Source: Choristocarpus tenellus KU-1152
Taxonomy: Eukaryota > Phaeophyceae
Direction of reading: 5' to 3'
Assembly (NCBI GenBank): GCA_964200185.2
Contig: CAXNAD020000217.1
Coordinates: 1-24,340 of the forward strand
DNA length: 24,340 bases
The notes under the pieces are model-generated. The model was not told where the DNA came from, did not search any database, and saw nothing but the letters and a program-made list of their open reading frames with translations. This document shows positions 9,952-19,792 of this stretch, in pieces. Position numbers and translations under genes: made by a program. Position 1 is the first letter of the stretch. Each line of letters opens with the position of its first letter.

Positions 9952-11501
9952 ATGTCTTCCGCCACAACTAATAGTGAGGAACATGGTTTGGAGAGAGGAG
10001 TAATCGACAACGACTTAGAACAGGTGAGCCTGAACCCGTGAGTTCGGGGTATGGAAAACGAACTTCTTTCACATCTTATGTTGAGTGAAGGAGTTTGTGG
10101 TTCTTATTTGAAGTGTTCAGGTGTCATAAAGTCTTAACGGCAAGCACGCACCCACACCCGATTATTTCCATTACAGATATTTCAAGCTCCTATGGATGTT
10201 TTGGATATGACTGTGGTCGGTACACCGCGAGGTACTGTGTTTTCCTTTCCATCCGAGCATTCGACTATTGACAGGGATGGGTTCGTTTTCCCGTCTCTCG
10301 ACAGTCTAGATGGTGGGTATTCGACTTCGCTCGAAATTCAACCTCTACCGGACAGTGTGGAGATGACGATGATCTTGACGTCACCAGGCACTGTATTCTC
10401 CTTGTCATCTGAGGATCAGCCCACAGAGGACGTTTTGGAGGCCCAATTACCTGAAGGCAAAGCTGGAGTGGAAGGATGGTGGACCACGGATTCCCGTTCG
10501 GCCTTCCTGTTCGGTGTTGTGCTTCCTCCGACCCTTATCGTACTCGCCTTCTGGTGGTTTTTGCGTAAGGCTCGAGCGAGTCGTTCATCGTGCGCCTTGC
10601 TTAGGCAAAGGCTAGAGCATGGGCTCCGTGCCGAGCTCGAGTCTGAGGATGCAAGTATCTGGGAGGGCTTGGTACCAGAGAGGAAGCGACAAGTGGAGCA
10701 GCGGCGCAGATATGTGGATGATCTACTAGACGCAGGATACAAGGTGGGAAGGTGTCCCTGGGAAGCGAGGAGTAAGGATCTTCATCGGCTTGATGAGTGC
10801 ATCAGGGGCCTAAGAGACCGGGCGGATACCCTGGAGAGGGCTACTGAGGAGTTGAAACTCATGGACCAAGTAGAGGGTGCCATGTACGCAAGTGCTTCTC
10901 CACCGGACGGATGGCGGGAGCCGGTTGCAACTGTGGGGAGTGGGGGGGAGGAAAGAAAAGAAATGGAAAGTGACGTATCCCCACCACACCTACTAACCAA
11001 GGTCCGTGTGCTCTTGTCGAGAGAAACAGTGGTGTATCGCAACGACCTTGAGGAGTGTTGCAAGAGACTTGAGGTAGAAGAGAGTAAGGCAACAGACTCT
11101 CTTCGATACGGGCTAAAGACCTGGGACCTAGGGATGATCGACAAGGCCCGGTGGACACTCCAGACCCTTGGGCGTATCGACTTGGTGGTTGAGGGAAGGC
11201 AAGGTCGAGAGGATGTCCGAAGCAATTTGCAGGAGCTGCAAGAAGACCTCAAGGTGGGAAAGGGGGCAAGCTTGTTGAATGCCAACATAAGCTTTCTGTA
11301 CAGCACATGTGATCCTAGTTTGTTTTCAGTTGCTTAATCTCCTACAACCTTTGTTGGACTTGGAATTGTATTGTGCATGAAGGAAGCCTAGTCTCATGCC
11401 TGGAGCTGGTTCTTTAAAACATTGTTAGTTGACCATGAAATCATACACTCATGTGCATCCTAATCTTGCATGATATCCTTACCCACCCGTACTCCATCAA
11501 G

Positions 11502-11567
<66 letters not shown>

Positions 11568-13212
11568 CTCTCTCTCTCTCTTTCTCTCTCTATTATCCCT
11601 TTGATGTGCAAGAATTTCCAAACTGCTCAATGCAGTCATTGTTTCACACCTTTCCTCTTAGCCCACTTGAATGTTGAAGGCAGTACCACTGTATCCCTGC
11701 TGTTGGACCAAACAGAGAGCATATGAAGCAGTTGCAGCACAAGACCAGATGTCTCTTCTCCAGGAAGCATGTGTGAAAGCTGAAACCTTCAGCGGCACAT
11801 CATTGCCCGAATACACCGCCGCCAAAGATGCAATGGGCCGACTGCGTGCTATGAAACAGGAGCAACAAGCAAGGAATGTGCTTCAGAGTCAAGGGATCCT
11901 CCCCAGAATTGAGTACAAAGTCAACCTTGGTACCCATCAAAGCCCTATGCTTCTCTTAGAAGACTCACAGAGCCATGAAGGCTCTGGCAGATTGGTCCAG
12001 GTTGGTGATGAGCCTTCTGCATTGAGCTTGACAACTGCAAACACCATTTTTGCTGGAACTGGCCCTCCTGGTCACCTGTCAAACATACCCTCACCACAAT
12101 GGGATTTAACTGCAGGGACACACCTGGCGGCGAGGTCCCACTATCTGGACTGGGTTAACAGAGAAGAGGAGGAGAATCGTAGGTTGTGCGCAGAATACCG
12201 TGCGGAGCTGAGGCGCCAGGAGGCAAAACAGGGTAGGAGCGCAGATCTCCTGGCCCGCCTTGATATGAGGAACTCACTAGATGAGAGGCGACTTCGTCAG
12301 GAGGAGGAGAACAGTAGAGCCATGATGGAAGAGTACAGACTGGAAAAGGAGGAGAAGAAGCGGGAAAAGCAGCAAGCCCATCTGTCTGAACTCTGGCAAG
12401 ATGACAGTCACTTCCTCAGAGGCCTGGCTTGCTCCAATGTTGTGATGGCGGCTGCCACCGCACAGTACCTCAATGGAATTGGCCCAGGAATAGTACTTTC
12501 AGCACTTTGGGAAGCCTTGAGAGAAACATGCTGGGCTTCTGAAGTTGACTCTGCCTCGGATGTGTTTCCAAGAGGTGCTACAGCAGTGGCAAGTGGGTGC
12601 AATTTTGAGCCTGGAGGCATCTTCAATGATGGTACGAGGTGGGAGGAGGTGGGGGATTGTAGCGTAGATTCAGGAGTAGAAGGAGGGTTTCTTTGGAGGG
12701 CATTGACCACCATGACTTCTACAGTAGGTACAATTCTTTTTGTTGGGTACGAAACCCTTAGCTGGACAGCAACACAAGCACTCTCTCTAGCAAATCTTGA
12801 AATACCTTGTGAGGCGTGGGCTGTTTTGTTTGGTATAGCGTGGGGGTTGGGACTTCTGATATCCCTCTCAGTAGCAGGATGGATCTTGGGGAGTAGCCCT
12901 CTGAGGACTGCTACACTTTTGTCAATTATGGCCACCTGGATCTGGGTTAAGTTCAAGCGGCTGGTTGTCTCAGCTTCATGGCAGTTACTTTGGTTAGTAC
13001 CCTTTCCTTCACTGCTGTTGCTTCTCGTGGGCCCTGCTTTGCGATACCTTGAATCACAACTGTGGCCAGGGGGGCAGTGGCGATGGGGACGCTGGGATAT
13101 GAGGCCTCTGCTCATGCGTCTTCTACCTTCCATGGTCTCACTGACGACCTCAGTGGTGTTGGGGGCACAGATGTCGTGCCAAACGTTGAGATGGTGGTGC
13201 CTGAGTGCTTAA
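9952..13212 (+). CDS. Unrecognised 881-residue membrane/coiled-coil protein
   Basis: Exons 9952-10023, 10177-11253 and 11716-13212, joined in phase 0 by introns with GTGAGC/ttacag and GTGGGA/aacag ends; the second intron contains a long CT repeat. Product: an acidic Ser/Thr-rich N-terminus with a duplicated GTVFS motif (about residues 40-53 and 92-104); one membrane span (about 133-153) followed by Arg/Lys; a helical, charged region (about 160-440) with heptad-like leucines; a strongly charged coiled coil (about 529-605); then four or five hydrophobic spans (about 709-728, 749-774, 781-795, 804-825, 848-868). Charge suggests the long middle part is cytosolic or stromal. The first ATG gives a short exon; the ATG at 10192 is an alternative. 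The end is slightly uncertain: another frame stays open to 13256. I recognise no family, so I propose no function beyond a multi-pass membrane protein with a scaffold-like middle. Confidence 0.8.
11504..11591. repeat. (CT)n microsatellite in intron 2 of the 881-residue gene
   Basis: About 60 bases of pure CT, then CT interrupted by T runs, inside the intron 11254-11715. It is the largest of three CT tracts in the window (others at 1281-1302 and 3521-3557). All three are C/T-rich on the coding strand of the gene containing them, and this one may serve as a distant polypyrimidine tract. Confidence 0.9.
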
Positions 13213-15259
13213 GTGCAGTTGGACCAGTTGTTCATAGATTCTTGTTTGTGATGTAAAGTACAAGTGATATTGAAGTGGTACTCAGAAGTGCGAGGATGCT
13301 AATCGGACTGTGTCTCCTTAATTCACCAACCTTGGTTCAGCACGTGTGTACAAGTAGCAATAGTGTGGTTCCAATTGCAGAAAGTGCCTGTTTTGGAGGA
13401 ACAATTGTGATCATGTATCGTGCTGTGTGTGTATTTATCTTTTATTTCAGAAGAGGTTTGAAAAGCAGAGTCCACACGAGTGCTGAGCAGTGACCCTCGT
13501 GCGCTATTTGTTTTTAGTTGCAATGATTCAGTCGAGTTTACTGATTCAAGAACGATATTGTAGTTGCGGTTAGTTGATTTTTTCTTGCAGGTATTAGTGC
13601 AAGATGATTCATTTTTGAAAAAGCCTTCCTTGTTTGTTTTACATGCGAATATGGATTTAATCAAGCACATCAAAATCATATTCTAATTTATTGAATACGT
13701 TTTAGCCAACTAGCAATGTACTCAATGAACAGATATGTCTTTTTTCAGCACTGCTCTTTTACTTTATATCATTAGAAAATTCGTTAAACAAGTTCCCTTT
13801 GCACTCTACTTCTGATAAGGTTGTATGGCTCTTGATGAGTGTATCACTCCAGACTCTAGAAATACGTGTGCGTATCTTCTTTCCTGTACAGTAAGCGTGA
13901 AAACCTTTAACATCCACATGTCTAGAACAATTGTGCTCAAGACTCATCAGTTGGGAAGCACTTACGATATCTTACACCCTCATCATATCCTTCTGCTTTC
14001 TGGTGATGGAGGGGGGAGGAACAACACTGCAACGCTCTGTATAGCTTACACAAAAAGGTCTTCCTATAGAACATTCTAGTACAAAGTACAAAACCTTTTG
14101 TCAAGAGAAGTCACCTTCAAGGAATAACTCTTAAGTATGCACCAAGGGCAACGTGAAGGGCATTACCCCCTCGGCTTGCTGTTCATGGGTATGTTGTGTT
14201 AGCCCCAACAGTTCGAGTTGAGCAACACAATCATTTTCTTCAACTGAGGTAGATTTGTGCCTCACTATGCCTTACCTTCACCTCTTTTTTACAACACTCT
14301 CTGCTCACTTTAAGCACTATTAAAACCAATAGTACAAATCTTGAAGAGGATTTATTGCACCTTTTCTTGTCCTATGAAGTAAATGCACACAATGCCTTAA
14401 CCAGCACACCTCCCTGAGTTCACATTTGCTGTCTATCCAGTACAGGTGCTTCATGAAACTCGAAGCAAAACATGCACGACTCTGATTGGCACAATGATTG
14501 CTTTAAAACACAATTTCATACTATCCTGTTACACAGACTACTCAAGTTAAGAGAACTGACAGGGATGGAAGGAGGCTAAGAACATTAGCTAAATCTTGTC
14601 TCTTCACTAGTATAGTGAGTAGTGTGTAGGGATCTGTTCTCACCACATTCTTCAACTAGCGAACAGCATCCAACAAGAAAATCATACCACTTAGAGTAGT
14701 GGGGGGGCAAAAACCACCTATTCACTCAAACATGTACATCCTAACGTGTTTGAAATGGTGTTTTATCAATAGAGACCAACATGGTGTAGAACAGACCATA
14801 TATCCCACAAAAAGTTGAAATGTATGGAGATGACTTGTAATGCAAAAAAACTCACACCATGAACTACTTGAACACCAATTATTGACAATCCCCCCCCCCC
14901 AAAAAAAAAAGAAAAAGATGTGCATCTATGATCCAAGGTGTGAATCGTCCAGGTTCATGAAAAATGATCTCCATGAAAAACTCAGAATCTATTCATCGCG
15001 GCAATCTTTTGTCTTAAAAAACAAGGTGAATGAATGTCAGTCTAGGAATGTTACGATTTTTCTGATCGTTGTCATTATTGTTTTGTACATGTCCCACATC
15101 TACCAGGAAATATTCTTACTTACTACCCTAACCCTTCCATAGAAATTTATTATACCCTCACAGAAAGATCGAAGAAATGGAATGATGGTAGTGGGTAAAA
15201 ATTATTCTCTGTGCAGTGTTGGATTGTATCATGCATCGGTAACCCCTTGTTTCCAAAAC
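13213..15259. other. Intergenic region between converging genes
   Basis: About 2 kb of AT-rich DNA between the stop of the 881-residue gene (+) and the stop of the PPR gene (-). Short open frames on both strands are low-complexity and unconvincing. It holds a C11/A10 homopolymer junction at 14890-14910. I see no RNA gene or mobile element here. Confidence 0.6.
15146..15151 (-). terminator. Candidate polyadenylation signal of the PPR gene
   Basis: The minus strand reads AATAAA about 109 bases after the PPR stop codon at 15260-15262. The motif is the canonical eukaryotic poly(A) signal, though it is not obligatory in many protists and occurs by chance in AT-rich DNA. Confidence 0.35.
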
Positions 15260-18200
15260 CTATTCAAGCAGTTGTTCCAGGAACATTTCCTTACCCTCAG
15301 CCCCAGTCACTATGCCCTGCATTTCCACTCTAGCATCTAACCCTCTGTTTCCTTCTGCAAAGTGGGTAATGATTGAATTGTACACATCCGCCATCTCTAT
15401 ACGTCTACCAGCATTGCCCTCCCTCAAGATCCCTTCCCCATTCCCTTGCCCCTTCCCCTCCTCCTTGCCATGGTAGCCCAACTCCACCCTCATCTCCCGG
15501 GCCAGCCCTACAGCCTCAACAAGGTTTCCAACCCTGGCACAGGCATCAATGACGGCACAATAGGATTCAAAAGAAGGGTGGAAGCCCTCACGACGCATCA
15601 CCCGCAGCAGGCACATAGCACTGTCTATGATGTCAGCATTCCCGAGGGCAACGATCGAATCCTCAAAATCCTCTGCAGTTGGCCCTCTGATCTCAACATT
15701 CCTCTCACTCCAATCCCTACAATGCTCCTGGTCCTCTCCATCCTCAGATTCCTTAGGGGAGCATGTTCTCCGTCCAACAAGAAGCTTCACCAGTCGTTCC
15801 AGTTTGGGACCCCAGCCAGCATACTTGGGGCGGCCAAGTCCAGCAACAGCTGCAGTGTATGTCACATTACTTGGGCGGATACCCCCCCTCCTCATGTCTG
15901 CCAAGAGAGAGAGTGCCAACTCCCAATGACCTGCTTGTGAGCACTGCAAATGTAGGTATATTATCAAGTTAATGATGTTTCATTTTCCACAGATAGGAGC
16001 AAAGCAGCTGCAGAAATATTACAGAGAGGTGGGGGAGGCTAGGCAATTGTTGTTATGGTCACACAATGGCTACCGTTCAACAGTGCCCTAACCCATGCAA
16101 CATGCCCTAACCCATGCAACATGCCCTAACCCATACAACATCCCCCCCCACTGCAGTAGATGATGCTGCCAGGGGTTGACTAACAAAGTAATTCAAGGCA
16201 AAATACATGGCCGCAGCATGCTTGCTATAAAAATACTATAAAAATACTATAAAAATACTTTAAAATTGAAGTTGAAAAGTCCAGAGTGAGACTGTTACGG
16301 TACATGAAATATTCCCAACTGGGAATGGCACCCTTGGAAAAAAACAGAGTGAACGTTACTACTATTGCTTGCTTGTGCACCCAAAATTGGGGCATAGATC
16401 ATATGTCAACATGCACAATGACTCTTTCTTGGGTCATTTCTTCAACCATAATAATCCTTACATGTGATCTGTGGTCATGAACAGAGCCCCTCAATACATC
16501 GCCACCTGCAAGTAGTAACAGTACTACAGCCAACAACTCTCTCACTACATGGGCCAAACTGTATATCTGACAAGGGTTAACTCAAAACATGGAAAAAAAA
16601 AAATCAACATAAGGATGTATCGACCTTTGGAGACAAAATGTTTAATTGTGTCTGACAAGGTATTACAACGCATGTCAGATTGTTAGTCATTACAACTTCT
16701 TTCTTACCACTGCAATGGCAGCGTCCCAGGACTTGACCCTTGGATTTAACCCTTGCCGAAGGCTCTCCGCCAACAACCTGACAGCAGACTCCCAGTCCCC
16801 AACCTGAGCATAACCCCAAACAATTGCCTCAAAGCAACCAATTGTAGGGTCAATGTCGTTTTGCGTCATGAGCTTCATGATTGACAACGCCTTGGCAGGC
16901 TCACCCACAGAGCTCCACCTGTCTTGTTGGTCAAGCAGTACAGATAGCATGCACAAGTGAGTGGACATTGAACAGCTGATATGTAGGTTGTTCGAATGTC
17001 ACCAGATAATGAAACAAGTAATCCAATGAACTACAATATTATCAGAAACTAGTCTCAAGATCACCAATATAATGAAGATATGTCTGCTCATCCCAGTATA
17101 CACCTGGTTGCATAGGACTGGGCTCACCAAAAATATCCAAAAGTTATCTTGGAATTCCTGCCACCATTGAACTGAGTGGGTGTAAGTACAACAAACACCC
17201 TCTACCACCCCATACCACAGAACCTCCTTTCACCTAGAGCTCAGGCTAAGGTTCTCACCCCCCAACAATTAGTTGTTTGCAATGCTGCATAATTGACCAA
17301 CTCTGATACTACATTTACACTCACGCTTCGACTAAAGCCCTGAAGTGCATTTCATTCAACTCCGCACCACTAGCTATCATGTCATTGAGCAGAGCCTCCC
17401 CGCTTTGGATCTCCCCTCCATTGATGCAAGCATATAGTGCTGCAGAGTAGGTTACCACATTTGGCAAAGGTCCTTGGCACACACCTCCATCCCTATCCAC
17501 TGCCCTCGTAGAGTTCTCCTTCAGTTCCCCTAGAAGTTCAAGGGCCTCTTTCACTCGGCCTGCACGGGCACAAGCGGTGATGGCACCCCCATAGCTCACA
17601 ACATCCGGCAGAGCACCCTCTGACCCCATCTCCCGAAGAAGGTTCATCGCTCGTTGCCACTGTGCAACAATAGAGCAGGCTTTAATGGCAGCGTTGTAGG
17701 CTGCGGTGTCTGGGGTCACTCCCACGGAATGCATCTCAGCAAAGAGATCCATTGCGTCATCCACCCTGCGGGCCTTTCCACACGCATCGACTGCCATGGA
17801 ACATGATCAGGTGGGGAGGGGCAGGGGAGGGGAAGGTGGTACAAAAGAGAGGATAAGTTACATAACAATATTATGGGATGAATTATGGGTACCAGAGAGA
17901 AGTGTCATGTGTGTATACACAAAAGAGAGAATTGGACATGTAACACCAGCCCTGTTCTAGAAAGGGTGACTGTTGAGTCAATTTGACAGAATGACCCTTC
18001 TCTCAACTTTGCAGATGAGGAAAAGAATGCTACGGGTTCAGGGGACAGGCAGGGATCAATAGGTCGGCCAATCTTCTCAGGTCACTCACTGGCTGTAGTA
18101 AAGGTGAAAGCATTGGGACGGACACCTTCAGCCCGCATCTCATCCAGCAGCAGCAAAGATTCCTCGCATTTACCAGCAGTGGCACATGCTGTGATGGCTG

Positions 18201-19460
18201 AACTGTAGCTCCACTTCAGGTTAAGAAATGGGAAGGGCAGAGCAAGAAATTATTATTAGCATAGTAATGTCCTCAGCACACATATGATTCAGGATATGGC
18301 ATGGATGGCGTTCCTCTTTCCCTCTCCTACATTACCCTGCATACATATGAATATGTAGCTAATGTTCATCTCTAACAACATTCTCTGCTCACCGTGTCAG
18401 GAAACACTCCAGCAGTGCGCATCTGTTGCAGGAGGAGCTTGGCAGCCTCCCACTTTCCTCCAGCTGCTACAGCCGATATTGCACTGTTGAACATGACGAG
18501 GTCTGGGGTAAGCCCTTCCGCCCTTGACGTTTCCAGAAGCTCAAGTGCCTCCATCCAGCGTCCGCACTTTCCTGCCGCACAGATCGCGGATGAGTAGCTG
18601 TGCAAATCCGGTTTTACGCCCTCCTCTCTCATGCGTTCAACGAGCTTCAGAACCGACATCCAGTTGCGTCGTTTGGAACAGGCCGACAGGCAGGAGTTGT
18701 AAGTGATCACATCAGGTGAGACCCCAGCTTGCTTCATCAGCCGAAGCACATTGAATGCTGCAGACACATCCCCTCGCTTCGCCGCTGCATCAGTCAGAGT
18801 GTTGAAAGTGATTATATCTGGCAACAGACCACTCATCCGCATGGGCTTCAACAACTGTAAAGCCGCTTCAATATTTCCCCCTTTAGCATGGGCCTTGATT
18901 GCTGAATTATACGAGATCAAGTCGGGTGATATACCGTCTTCTTCGAGCATTACACGCAGAAGCTCTTCTGCCTCTACTGGGCGACCGCACCTTGCAAGGG
19001 AATTGATCGCTGTGTTGTACGCAATAATGTCTATGGGTACTTTCTGCAATCGCATCTCATGCAGTAAATGATGGACATCTTTCCAATTCCCTCGACTTCC
19101 TGCGCTCTTGATTCTCCTCTTGTGCATAATGTGGGTAGCCAAATCGCCCCCATTGCTATCATTGCATTGGGGTTGCTTTGTTCGGGTTGCAGTTCCGCTA
19201 CCAGCTTCAAACCCAGTCACCCCACTGAGGTTCCCCTGTTCACGTGTGGGTGACTCCTCCACAACACATTCTCCTGTGGGATTCATACATTCTGAGCAAT
19301 GTATTCCCCTCCCCCTTTGACCGACAGAGATCCAAAGCCCCCCTCTTTGAGCGAATATGGCCCGCCGAGCCAGATGACAATGCTGATCTGACAGCGTAGG
19401 TATCCCGAATGCCGTCAACCGAGACCCACAGTACATCGTATTATCGCTAGTAATAGCCAT
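15260..19460 (-). CDS. P-class pentatricopeptide repeat (PPR) protein, five exons
   Basis: Exons on the minus strand: 19460-18393, 18213-18090, 17790-17325, 16918-16708, 15943-15260. Introns are of phase 0, 1, 2 and 0, and joining them restores PPR motifs across every junction (PDT|WSYSSAI, TTA|IDACGKA, VEA|WSSVGE, IAV|CSQAGHWE). The 850-residue product has an Arg-rich, acid-poor N-terminus suggesting an organelle transit peptide, then about 17-18 repeats of 35 residues from about residue 110. Helix-A starts look like IIAYNTAI and VVSYGGAI, and repeats end in PD or PN. The repeat ending GPLPN is lengthened by a 13-residue insert. The last repeats are degenerate, with acidic and Gly-rich inserts. 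No E or DYW deaminase domain follows. Known P-class proteins bind single-stranded organelle RNA for stabilisation, processing or translation. The first in-frame ATG is at 19460; open frame continues upstream to about 19547 without an ATG. Its neighbour ERV1 is divergently oriented. Confidence 0.9.
16084..16140. repeat. 19-bp tandem repeat, three copies, telomere-like core
   Basis: The unit TGCCCTAACCCATGCAACA occurs three times head to tail (third copy with one G to A change), inside the PPR intron 15944-16707. Each unit includes CCCTAACCC, the complement of the telomere-like motif found at 418-439. Confidence 0.9.
16225..16257. repeat. 11-bp tandem repeat, three perfect copies
   Basis: The unit CTATAAAAATA is repeated three times without change, then degenerates (CTTTAAAATT). 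It is in the same PPR intron as the 19-bp repeat, roughly 85 bases away. Confidence 0.9.
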
Positions 19461-19792
19461 GATAATTTGGGGAGCAGGAGAAATCCCTCTTCTGTCTCCT
19501 CTTCTCAAAGGAAAGTAGTGGATTGGATGCAAGGTTGCCTCCTTCACATCTCACATTTTTCACATCTCACATTTCACAATAGTAACAACAGTAGTAAGTA
19601 GTATTGTAGTTGATAAGGTCCTCCATTACCCCACGGAGAGACATAGTACAATTTGATTGGAAGGACCGAAAATTCCATAATAGAACTTTCGAACCTTCGA
19701 TTATTACCTATATATATTGATTGTGTTGACAGTCACCTCTCCAACAAACCTTGGTACCAGCTGTATTGGCACACCAGGCACCTCACCTAGCT
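19461..19792. promoter_or_regulatory. Shared divergent promoter region, PPR gene (-) and ERV1 (+)
   Basis: Only 332 bases separate the two start codons, so both promoters must lie here or within the genes. A TATA-like stretch (TATATATT, 19709-19716) is about 80 bases before the ERV1 ATG. A perfect 16-bp tandem repeat lies on the PPR side at 19543-19574. TTCGAACCTTCGA at about 19688-19700 is a small near-palindromic cluster. Promoter function is inferred from position. Confidence 0.5.
19543..19574. repeat. 16-bp perfect tandem duplication in the divergent promoter
   Basis: TTCACATCTCACATTT occurs twice with no spacer. It lies about 83-114 bases upstream of the PPR start codon, where a 5' UTR or a duplicated factor-binding site would be expected. 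Confidence 0.85.

Noticed and set aside
11451-11726. ORF encoding LSLSLS repeats
   Set aside because: It is translation of the intronic CT microsatellite.
12408-13133. 241-codon minus-strand ORF opposite the 881-residue gene
   Set aside because: It mirrors the third exon of the plus-strand gene, has no splice or family support, and is best read as an antisense shadow.
16084-16140. Regular 19-bp repeats as a possible CRISPR array
   Set aside because: The units are directly adjacent with no spacers, and the DNA is clearly eukaryotic with spliced genes.
19461-19547. N-terminal extension of the PPR frame to 19547
   Set aside because: The upstream codons contain no ATG; the first ATG is at 19460, which also gives a reasonable transit-peptide-like N-terminus.
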